Both the position numbers and the translations under genes were made by a program. A DNA stretch of 6,980 nt, taken from JANWHF01 sp036276235. Lineage in GTDB: Bacteria; Planctomycetota; Phycisphaerae; Tepidisphaerales; Tepidisphaeraceae. Shown in pieces: positions 1-6,134 of this stretch (the stretch's first letter is position 1; each line of letters opens with the position of its first letter). Location: assembly GCA_036276235.1 (NCBI GenBank), contig DATBDZ010000092.1, positions 1-6,980 of the forward strand, given 5' to 3'. A model generated the notes under the pieces. The model saw only the letters and a program-made list of their open reading frames with translations. It made no database searches and was not told where the DNA came from.

Positions 1-109
1 GATGGTAAAGGTGATTGCCGTTGATGAGCAGGACCGCGTGAAGCTGAGCCGCAAGGCCGCGATGCGGGAGATGGTCGCCGCTGAATCGAACGGCGACGGG
101 GAAGCTTAA
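1..109 (+). CDS. pnp: Polynucleotide phosphorylase, C-terminal end (partial)
   Basis: Only the last 35 codons are present, read in the frame starting at base 2 and ending at the TAA at 107-109. The visible peptide includes VKVIAVDEQDRVKLSRKAAM followed by a short acidic tail. This matches the end of the C-terminal S1 RNA-binding domain of PNPase, where the last strands carry a 'D..gRv.LS.ka' pattern. PNPase is a cytoplasmic, phosphate-dependent 3'-5' exoribonuclease that degrades mRNA and can add 3' tails. An intrinsic terminator follows within about 35 bases, so pnp appears to be the last gene of its transcription unit. The catalytic RNase PH and KH domains lie outside the window. Another S1-domain protein, such as ribosomal protein S1, could in principle end similarly, but the KLSRKAAM tail fits PNPase best. 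Confidence 0.8.
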   Translation, partial: MVKVIAVDEQDRVKLSRKAAMREMVAAESNGDGEA

Positions 110-140
110 AAGCGTTCCGTCCGAATTTCGATACGAATTT

Positions 141-184
141 AAAACGCCTGACGCGTGGCGATTGCCATGGTCGGGCGTTTTTTC
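141..184 (+). terminator. Rho-independent terminator after pnp
   Basis: AAAACGCCTGA (141-151) pairs with TCGGGCGTTTT (171-181), with one G-U wobble. An inner stem CGTGGC (154-159) pairs with GCCATG (164-169) around the loop GATT. The stem runs straight into six Ts at 178-183. It lies about 30 bases after the pnp stop codon and is the clearest intrinsic terminator in the window. It ends only about 55 bases before the next gene's chosen start, so that gene needs its own promoter nearby or read-through. Confidence 0.88.
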
Positions 185-228
185 ATTGATTGGCGTCGGC
201 TATCATTGAACGAATGGCCGCTTCCTCC

Positions 229-232
229 GAGG
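229..232 (+). promoter_or_regulatory. Shine-Dalgarno site (GAGG) for the histidine kinase
   Basis: GAGG lies 8 bases before the ATG at 241. No comparable site precedes the in-frame TTG at 190 or the ATG at 214, so this site decides the start chosen for the kinase. Confidence 0.5.
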
Positions 233-240
233 TACAGCCG

Positions 241-969
241 ATGCTGGATGATTCCGCTGCCACGGTGCAGCGACTGATGGATCAGTATACGGAGATTGCT
301 CGATTGGCCGGGGGGCTTGCGCACGAGATCAAGAACCCACTGTCGACGATTCGGCTCAATATGGATTTGTTGGCCGAGGATTTGGGCGAGGCGGAATCGC
401 CGGCGGCGCGGCGCTCGCTGAAGCGAGTCGACGTGGTGCGTCGCGAATGCCAGCGGTTGCAGTCGCTGCTCGACGACTTTCTGAATTTCGCCAAGGTGCG
501 GCGGCTGCATTTGTTGCCCACGGATTTGAACCACCAGATTGAGGATGTGCTCGAGTTTTTTTCGCCGGAGGCGAAGGAGGCGGGCGTCGAGATTGTGCGG
601 TATCTCGACCCTGAGCTACCGCGGGTGCTGCTGGATCGAGAGGCGTTTCGGCAAGCGCTGTTGAATTTGATCATCAACGCCAAGCAGGCGATGCCCGAAG
701 GAGGGCAATTGGTGGTTCGCACGGCGGCGGAACGCAACGTGGTAGTCGTCTATCTGATTGATACAGGATTTGGGATGGATGACCGGACGGCCTCGCGGAT
801 GTTCGAGCCGTTTTATACAACGAAGCCGGGCGGGTCGGGATTGGGTCTGCCGACGACGCAGAAGATCGTTGAAGCGCACGGCGGACGAATTGGCGTGCAG
901 AGCGAAGTGAACCGCGGTACCCAAATTACGATCGAGCTGCCGGTGCCGCCGCGATTGGCGGGGGAATAG
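241..969 (+). CDS. NtrB-like sensor-less two-component histidine kinase
   Basis: This 242-residue cytoplasmic histidine kinase should autophosphorylate on His28 and pass the phosphate to the activator encoded next. The H-box (GGLAHEIKNPLSTI) starts near residue 24. The HATPase domain has an N-box (NLIINAKQAM, 142-151), a G1 box (DTGFGM, 174-179), an F-box (FEPFYTT, 188-194) and a G2 box (GGSGLGLPTT, 197-206). These resemble the NtrB/ZraS class that partners sigma-54 activators. No transmembrane segment, PAS, GAF or HAMP domain is visible; only about 25 residues precede the H-box. The signal must therefore come through a partner protein or from the kinase core. ATG 241 was chosen for its GAGG site; ATG 214 and TTG 190 are in-frame alternatives that add 8 or 17 residues and still no sensor domain. 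The response regulator gene starts 63 bases downstream. Confidence 0.9.
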   Translation: MLDDSAATVQRLMDQYTEIARLAGGLAHEIKNPLSTIRLNMDLLAEDLGEAESPAARRSLKRVDVVRRECQRLQSLLDDFLNFAKVRRLHLLPTDLNHQIEDVLEFFSPEAKEAGVEIVRYLDPELPRVLLDREAFRQALLNLIINAKQAMPEGGQLVVRTAAERNVVVVYLIDTGFGMDDRTASRMFEPFYTTKPGGSGLGLPTTQKIVEAHGGRIGVQSEVNRGTQITIELPVPPRLAGE

Positions 970-1032
970 CCGAGTTTCGCGGCGGCGAGGCAACCCCTTT
1001 CGACTGCCGATGCGGGGACGTATCATCGGTTC

Positions 1033-2436
1033 ATGCCGCCGAAAGCTTCAACTACTGCCAGCGCCGGACCGCCGATTCAGGTGCTGGTCGTTGATAACGA
1101 CTTGGCCCATGCCGAGGCGATGGCGGATAGCTTGCGGAGCATTGGGTTTGAGTGCACGGTGGCGGGCAGCGGCAAGGAAGCGATCGCGCTGATGGAATCG
1201 GGCACGTTCGAGATTGTCATCACCGATTTGCAGATGCCGGATGTGGGCGGGCTGGAAGTGCTTGCCAAGAGTCGCGAGTTGCAGCCGGATGCGGAAGTGA
1301 TTTTGGTCACCGGGCACGGGACGATCGAGTCGGCGGTAGAGGCGATGCAGCGCGGGGCGTTCAATTACTTGCTCAAACCGCTTGATTTGAAGCAGCTGCG
1401 GGCAGTGGTCGAGAACGCGGGTCGAAGCCAGTACTTGCGGCGAGCGAATGCAGAGCTGCATCGGCGGCTGGACGAACGGTTCGGGTTCGAAGGGGTGATC
1501 GGCAACAGCCCGCAGATGCACGATGTCGTGACGCGGCTGCAACGGATAGCGCCGACGGACGCCACGGTGTTGATTCAAGGCGACACAGGCACGGGCAAGG
1601 AACTGGTGGCGAAGGCGATCCATCAGAACAGCCCGCGGAAGAAGCGGCCGTTTGTGCCGCTCAATTGTGCGGCGTTGAGCGAGCACATTCTTGAAAGCGA
1701 GCTGTTCGGCCACATCCGCGGGGCGTTCACGGATGCTTCGAGCGATCGGCAGGGCAAGTTCGAGTATGCGGATGGCGGCACGCTGTTTCTGGATGAAGTC
1801 GGCGACATGCCGATTCCGACGCAGATCAAGCTGCTGCGCGTCCTGGAGAGCGGCGAGATCACACGGGTAGGGTCGAATGAGCCCGTGAAGGTAAATGTTC
1901 GGATCGTGTCAGCCACCAATCGAGATTTGGAAAAGGCGATTGCGGCAGGCTCGTTTCGCGAGGACTTATACCATCGGCTCAAGGTGGTGACGATCGTGTT
2001 GCCGCGGCTGGCGGAGCGGCGCGAGGATATTCCGCTGCTGGTGGATTATTTCGTGAAAGAACATTCGAAGCGGCATCAAAAAACGATCCGCGGCATTTCG
2101 ACGGCGGCGCGGCGGCGGCTGTTGGCGTTCGACTGGCCCGGCAATGTGCGGCAGCTGCGTAATGTGATTGAGAGCATGGTTGTGGTGGATATTGACGAAG
2201 TGCTCGACTTAGACGATTTGCCCTCGGAGCTGGCGCCGCCGGCGGGTGAAACGATTGCCGTGGCCAGCGAGGATGGGTTACATCAACTGATTGGTAAGTC
2301 GATGAACGAGATTGAGGCGATGTTCATCGGCGAGACGCTGAAGGTGACGGGCGGGAACCGCGAAGAGGCGGCGAGCATGCTGGGCATCGGTGAGCGAACG
2401 CTGTATCGGAAGATTAAAGAATACGGATTGAGTTAA
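1033..2436 (+). CDS. NtrC-family sigma-54-dependent response regulator
   Basis: This 467-residue protein has the full NtrC layout and should remodel sigma-54 RNA polymerase after phosphorylation, probably by the adjacent kinase. The receiver domain spans about 15-130, with phospho-acceptor Asp65 (VITDLQMP), Thr93 and Lys115 (LLKP). The acidic pocket reads VVDN, so Asn22 replaces the usual second Asp. The AAA+ domain spans about 152-385: Walker A GDTGTGKE (183-190), the sigma-54 contact loop GAFTDA (230-235), Walker B GGTLFLDE (248-255), arginine-finger segment FREDLYHRL (308-316) and sensor II WPGNVRQLRN (368-377). The Fis-type helix-turn-helix ends the protein (about 424-467, GNREEAASMLGIGERTLYRK). 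The loop is normally GAFTGA; Asp234 replaces Gly. No good Shine-Dalgarno site precedes ATG 1033: GGGGA at 1014-1018 is too far. The start is supported by the receiver domain beginning at residue 15. DNA targets are unknown. Confidence 0.95.
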   Translation: MPPKASTTASAGPPIQVLVVDNDLAHAEAMADSLRSIGFECTVAGSGKEAIALMESGTFEIVITDLQMPDVGGLEVLAKSRELQPDAEVILVTGHGTIESAVEAMQRGAFNYLLKPLDLKQLRAVVENAGRSQYLRRANAELHRRLDERFGFEGVIGNSPQMHDVVTRLQRIAPTDATVLIQGDTGTGKELVAKAIHQNSPRKKRPFVPLNCAALSEHILESELFGHIRGAFTDASSDRQGKFEYADGGTLFLDEVGDMPIPTQIKLLRVLESGEITRVGSNEPVKVNVRIVSATNRDLEKAIAAGSFREDLYHRLKVVTIVLPRLAERREDIPLLVDYFVKEHSKRHQKTIRGISTAARRRLLAFDWPGNVRQLRNVIESMVVVDIDEVLDLDDLPSELAPPAGETIAVASEDGLHQLIGKSMNEIEAMFIGETLKVTGGNREEAASMLGIGERTLYRKIKEYGLS

Positions 2437-2437
2437 T

Positions 2438-2576
2438 GGTTTCACGCAAAGGCGCGAAGTTCGGGAAAAGCCAATTACCACGACGGCACGACGGACACGA
2501 CGAAAGGTGAATTAAATTTCAGTTGTCTTCGTTGTGTCCGTCGTGCCGTAGTGGTGAAAGTTTGTTGCGTGAGACC
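2438..2576 (+). repeat. Nested-palindrome intergenic element (MITE/REP-like or large hairpin terminator)
   Basis: This element fills the gap between the activator gene and mutL, starting one base after the stop codon. Outer arms GGTTTCACGCAA (2438-2449) and TTGCGTGAGACC (2565-2576) pair over all 12 positions as RNA, with one wobble. Inner arms 2477-2504 and 2528-2555 form a 28-position stem with 26 Watson-Crick pairs, one G-U pair and one mismatch, around a 23-base AT-rich loop. The left inner arm contains CACGACG three times (2479, 2487 and 2496). The left spacer between arms is 27 bases and the right only 9, so the element is not a simple mirror. It is followed directly by TTTT (2577-2580), so the transcript could fold into a terminator. 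No transposase or open frame fits inside. The structure is seen directly; its mobile or terminator role is inference. Confidence 0.8.
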
Positions 2577-2591
2577 TTTTGGATATTGATC

Positions 2592-2598
2592 AGGATGG
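2592..2598 (+). promoter_or_regulatory. Shine-Dalgarno-like site (AGGATGG) for mutL
   Basis: AGGATGG ends 7 bases before ATG 2606. It supports that ATG over the in-frame TTG at 2579, which would add nine residues not expected in MutL and abuts the palindromic element. Confidence 0.5.
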
Positions 2599-2605
2599 TT
2601 TCAGG

Positions 2606-4525
2606 ATGCCGAATATTCAGCAGCTATCGCCGAGCGTGGTGAATAAGATTGCGGCGGGCGAGGTGATCGAGCGGCCGGCGAGTGTGCTGAAGGAGCTGCT
2701 TGAGAACTCGGTTGATGCCGGGGCGACGCGGATTGATGTGACGCTCGAAAAAGGGGGCAGCGACGTCATTCGGGTGGCTGATAATGGGTGCGGAATTGCG
2801 AGCGAAGAAATTTCACTCGCCGTGGCGAGTCATGCGACGAGCAAGATCCGCTCGGCGGATGATTTGTTCTCGGTGATGACGCTGGGTTTTCGCGGCGAGG
2901 CGCTGGCTTCGATTGCGGAAGTGAGCCGGCTCGTTGTGCGGAGCCGGATGGCGGAGGCTGATAGCGGGGCGGAGCTGGAGATTGTGGGTGGCGCGGCGAG
3001 TGCGGTTCAACCGATTGGCTGCCCGGTGGGGACGACGATTGAAGTTCGTAATCTGTTCTTCAATACGCCGGTGCGGCACAAATTTATGCGGTCGCCGCAG
3101 ACGGAGATGGGGCATTCGATCGAGGCGGTGACGCGGCTGGCACTGGCGCATTCGCATATTCATTTCACTCTCGCCCACAACGGGCGAATGGTACACGACC
3201 TGCCGCCGGTCGCGAATATCCGGGGTCGAATTGCCGCTTTTTTTGGCGAGGAGCTTGCGGAAGACTTGATTGAAGTTGGAAGCGAGAGCGATGGGGTGGC
3301 TCTGAGCGGGTTTGTTGCGAACCCGATGCACAGCCGGGCGACGGGGCGGATGCAGTATTTGTTCCTCAACGGGCGAGCGATTCGCGACCGGGCGCTGCAG
3401 CATGCGCTGGGCGAAGCATATCGAGGGCTGCTGCTCACAGGGCGGCAGCCGATTTGCTTTTTGCGGTTGGAGATGCCGGCGGATTTGGTGGACGTGAATG
3501 TGCATCCGACGAAACAGGAAGTGCGATTTCAGGACTCGGGGCGGCTGTACAGTTTGCTGTTGGGTACGCTGCGAACGAAATTCTTGACGACGGATCTGCA
3601 AGCTCGCGGCGCGACGCCGGTGGCAACGGCGGACGCTCGATTTGGCTCATCCGCGAATTCATCGGACGCGAGCGAGCTCGTTAGTTGGGCGAAGGAACAA
3701 TTAGGGCGGCAGGCGGCAGGGATTCAAATTAGCGGGCCGATTGGCGGCGTCACGGATCGTTCGACGGATGGGTCATGGCCTGCGACTGATCGAGAACCGT
3801 TGAGACTTCATCGGATCGACGCGCCGGCTTCGTTGCGGTTTGATATTGGGCGACCCCCGGCAGAGCCGGGGGCTGATGAGGTGAGCGGATTCGCAGCGGC
3901 TGGTGATAGCGCGAATGCGATTGCGAGGGAAGTACCGGCGCCGCATTTTGATTTGCCCTCAAATGCCCTGCAGGTGCACGATCGGTATTTGATCGTGGAG
4001 ACGGAAGTGGGGATTGAAGTCATCGATCAGCATGCGCTGCATGAGCGGATTCTGTACGAACAAATTCGGGAGAAGGTGCTTTCCGGGTCTCTGGAATCGC
4101 AACGACTTTTGGTGCCGGAACCGGTCGATCTGACGGCAACGGAAGCGGCGGCGGCGCTGGAGCACGCCGACGTTTTAGCGCAGCTCGGCGTCGAGATTCA
4201 GCCGTTTGGTGGAGAGACCGTACTCGTGTCGTGTTACCCCGCGATGCTCGCGAACCTGAGCCCGGCCGAAGTGCTCCGGGAGCTAGTTGAGAAGCTGCTG
4301 GCCGGCGGTAGGCAGCCTGAGGCCCGCGATTTGGTGGATGAGCTACTTCACATGATTGCCTGCAAGGCGGCCGTTAAATTCGGGGACAGACTCACAACGG
4401 AAGAGGTTGATGCGCTGCTGGCGCAACGCCATTTGGCCCAGGACCAGCACCATTGCCCGCACGGTCGGCCAACGGCTCTGGTTTTTACGCGAGAAGACCT
4501 GGATCGGCAGTTCAGGCGAATTTGA
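2606..4525 (+). CDS. mutL: DNA mismatch repair protein MutL (endonuclease type)
   Basis: MutL links MutS mismatch recognition to strand incision and removal. This 639-residue protein begins MPNIQQLSPSVVNKIAAGEV, the classical MutL N-terminus, which fixes the ATG. The GHKL ATPase domain shows catalytic Glu30 and Mg-binding Asn34 (KELLENSVDAGATRI), VADNGCGI (57-64), ATSKI (77-81) and GFRGEAL (94-100). The transducer domain runs to about 330 and includes VNVHPTKQEVRF (298-309). A low-complexity linker covers about 331-450. The C-terminal dimerisation domain carries the metal-dependent nicking motif DQHAx2Ex4E (Asp474 to Glu485), ACKAAVKFGD (585-594), CPHGRPT (617-623) and a terminal FxR (Phe636, Arg638). 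These belong to MutL proteins that nick DNA themselves, unlike E. coli MutL, which relies on MutH. A GC-rich hairpin repeat sits in the linker. The aroDE gene follows after a 71-base gap. Confidence 0.97.
   Translation: MPNIQQLSPSVVNKIAAGEVIERPASVLKELLENSVDAGATRIDVTLEKGGSDVIRVADNGCGIASEEISLAVASHATSKIRSADDLFSVMTLGFRGEALASIAEVSRLVVRSRMAEADSGAELEIVGGAASAVQPIGCPVGTTIEVRNLFFNTPVRHKFMRSPQTEMGHSIEAVTRLALAHSHIHFTLAHNGRMVHDLPPVANIRGRIAAFFGEELAEDLIEVGSESDGVALSGFVANPMHSRATGRMQYLFLNGRAIRDRALQHALGEAYRGLLLTGRQPICFLRLEMPADLVDVNVHPTKQEVRFQDSGRLYSLLLGTLRTKFLTTDLQARGATPVATADARFGSSANSSDASELVSWAKEQLGRQAAGIQISGPIGGVTDRSTDGSWPATDREPLRLHRIDAPASLRFDIGRPPAEPGADEVSGFAAAGDSANAIAREVPAPHFDLPSNALQVHDRYLIVETEVGIEVIDQHALHERILYEQIREKVLSGSLESQRLLVPEPVDLTATEAAAALEHADVLAQLGVEIQPFGGETVLVSCYPAMLANLSPAEVLRELVEKLLAGGRQPEARDLVDELLHMIACKAAVKFGDRLTTEEVDALLAQRHLAQDQHHCPHGRPTALVFTREDLDRQFRRI
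3854..3872 (+). repeat. Perfect GC-rich hairpin inside the mutL linker
   Basis: CCCCCGGC (3854-3861), loop AGA, GCCGGGGG (3865-3872): a perfect 8-bp stem of only G and C. It is translated in frame as part of the unconserved MutL linker (about RPPAEPGA, residues 416-423). It may be a dispersed palindromic repeat that landed in a tolerant spot, or a chance or selected mRNA structure. The stem is seen directly; its origin is inference. Confidence 0.7.
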
Positions 4526-4596
4526 TTCGTACCCAAAATTAGGGGAGAATGGAACTTTCCCCGGCCCGTTCCTCATTTCTCTCGATTAACCAAGCG

Positions 4597-6087
4597 ATGA
4601 TTTGCGTAAGTATCGGCCGCAGTCGACATAAGCACATGCTGGCCGAGTTTGCGCACCTGGTGGAGCAGGGGGCGGAACTCGTCGAGCTGCGACTGGATTA
4701 CATCAACTCGCGGGTGAATATCCAGCGATTGCTCAAGGATCGGCCTTGTGCGACGGTGATCACGGTGCGCCGCGAGCAGGATGGGGGCAAATTCACGGGG
4801 AGCGAAGAATCGCGGCTGATGATGCTGCGCGAGGCGATCGCGAATGGCGTTGAGTACGTTGATTTGGAAGATGACATCGCGGGAAAGATTCCGCGGTTCG
4901 GCAAAACGAAGCGGATCATAAGCTATCACAATTTCCGCAACACGCCGGATAACTTGCGCGAAGTGCACGACAAGATGAAGGCGCTCGATGCCGACATCGT
5001 GAAGATCGCCACGATGGCGAATCAGCCGCACGATAATATGCGCGTGCTGGAAATGATGCAGGAAAGCGATTGCCCAACGATTGGCATGTGCATGGGCGAC
5101 GTCGGGACGCCCTCGCGCATTTTGGGTCCAAAGTTTGGCGCGCCGTTCACGTACGCCACGTTCCATCATGAACGGGCTTTGGCGCCTGGGCAGCTCAGCT
5201 TCGAGCAGATGATGCACGTGTATCGCCACAACGGTATCGGGCCGGAGACGGACGTTTACGGCGTCGTGGCCGACCCGGTGGGTCATAGCTTGAGCCCGCA
5301 GATTCATAACGTGGAGTTCGGCGGGTTAGGTATTAACGCGGTGTATGTGCCGTTTCGCGTGCCGTTCGACGTGCTGGGGCAATTCATGGAGGATGCTACG
5401 CGACTCGGTATTAAGGGGTTGAGCGTCACAATTCCGCATAAGGAAGCAATCTCGAAATTTCTGACGAAGGTGGATCCCGCGGTCAAAGGAATTGGCGCGG
5501 TGAACACGGTGCTGTTCAAAGGCGAGGACGTGTTGGGGTACAACACCGACTACAAAGCCGCGATGGACTGCTTGGAACATGCGCTCGGCGGCGTGGCCCC
5601 GCCGGGAACGCCCAGTCCGCTGCAGGACAAAAAGGTGCTCGTGCTGGGGGCCGGCGGCGTTGCTCGTTCGATCATGTATGGTTTGCAGCGGCGTGGAGCG
5701 AAGACGACCATCGCCAGCCGAACTCGGTCGCGAGCGCAGTTTCTGGCCGATTCGTTCGGCGCCAAATCGGTTGAATGGGGCGCGCGACATGTGCCGGCCG
5801 AGATCCTGGTAAATTGCACGCCAGTGGGAATGCATCCCAATGTCGACGAGTCGCCATTCAACAAATCCAATCTTAAGCCGGCGATGGTTGTGTTTGACAC
5901 GGTGTACAATCCCGAATCGACGCTGCTGCTGAAGGAAGCCCGCTCGCATGGCTGCCGGATCGTGACGGGCGTGGAAATGTTCATTCGCCAGGCCAAGCTT
6001 CAGTTTGCATTGTTCACCGGCATGGAGGCGAGCGAAGAGCGGATGCGGGAGACATTGAAGCGAGCAATTGGACCGGTGAAGTATTAG
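4597..6087 (+). CDS. aroDE: Bifunctional 3-dehydroquinate dehydratase / shikimate dehydrogenase
   Basis: This 496-residue fusion should catalyse steps 3 and 4 of the shikimate pathway: 3-dehydroquinate to 3-dehydroshikimate, then NADPH-dependent reduction to shikimate. The N-terminal type I dehydroquinase (about 1-215) has Glu30 and Arg32 (VELRLDY), Arg58, the catalytic base His111 (SYHN), Schiff-base Lys136 (VKIAT) and APGQ (196-199). The shikimate dehydrogenase (about 219-496) has GHSLSPQIHN (229-238), catalytic Lys282 (IPHK), Asn303 (GAVNT), Asp318 (GYNTD), the nucleotide-binding GAGGVARS (351-358) followed by SRT (374-376), CTPVGMHP (407-414) and the C-terminal GVEMFIRQAKLQF. Every expected catalytic residue is present, so both halves look active. 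ATG 4597 was chosen because the dehydroquinase strand 1 (MICVSIGR) starts there. ATG 4549 adds 16 residues; AGGGGAG lies immediately before it but is too close for a good ribosome site. Such fusions are known in plants and Chlamydia. aroK follows. Confidence 0.95.
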   Translation: MICVSIGRSRHKHMLAEFAHLVEQGAELVELRLDYINSRVNIQRLLKDRPCATVITVRREQDGGKFTGSEESRLMMLREAIANGVEYVDLEDDIAGKIPRFGKTKRIISYHNFRNTPDNLREVHDKMKALDADIVKIATMANQPHDNMRVLEMMQESDCPTIGMCMGDVGTPSRILGPKFGAPFTYATFHHERALAPGQLSFEQMMHVYRHNGIGPETDVYGVVADPVGHSLSPQIHNVEFGGLGINAVYVPFRVPFDVLGQFMEDATRLGIKGLSVTIPHKEAISKFLTKVDPAVKGIGAVNTVLFKGEDVLGYNTDYKAAMDCLEHALGGVAPPGTPSPLQDKKVLVLGAGGVARSIMYGLQRRGAKTTIASRTRSRAQFLADSFGAKSVEWGARHVPAEILVNCTPVGMHPNVDESPFNKSNLKPAMVVFDTVYNPESTLLLKEARSHGCRIVTGVEMFIRQAKLQFALFTGMEASEERMRETLKRAIGPVKY

Positions 6088-6089
6088 TC

Positions 6090-6114
6090 GAAGGCGGAGG
6101 GGGGAGGGGGAAGG
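6090..6114 (+). other. Purine/G-rich tract between aroDE and aroK
   Basis: Almost all purine over 25 bases, with a run of six Gs, one A and a run of five Gs (6099-6110). It lies in the 47-base gap after aroDE. It ends about 20 bases before the aroK start, so it is too far to be a standard ribosome site. It could form a two-tetrad G-quadruplex in mRNA or act as a standby ribosome site; neither is demonstrated. Confidence 0.4.
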
Positions 6115-6134
6115 CCCGACTTCAGGTACAGCAA

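Noticed and set aside
184..240. Sigma-54 promoter (GG-N10-GC) before the kinase
   Set aside because: The GG at 192-193 is not followed by GC at the required spacing, and no full -24/-12 consensus is present.
2477..2555. CRISPR array or tandem direct repeats
   Set aside because: The repeats are inverted, form one hairpin, and have no regularly spaced unique spacers; the CACGACG triplication is only a short internal periodicity.
2579..2605. TTG at 2579 as the mutL start
   Set aside because: The canonical MutL N-terminus begins at ATG 2606, which has a Shine-Dalgarno-like site; the extra nine residues abut the palindrome and have no support.
2813..3601. Long antisense open frame (262 codons) opposite mutL
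   Set aside because: It lies wholly inside a gene with every MutL motif. The product is rich in Arg, His and Pro, as expected from the reverse strand of GC-rich coding DNA, and matches no family I recognise.
4542..4562. GGGGA/TCCCC hairpin as a mutL terminator
   Set aside because: The stem is only 5 bp with an 11-base loop and no T-tract follows, so it does not make a convincing terminator.
4573..5307. Antisense open frame (244 codons) opposite the dehydroquinase half
   Set aside because: A His/Arg-rich shadow with no recognisable domain over a well-supported gene.
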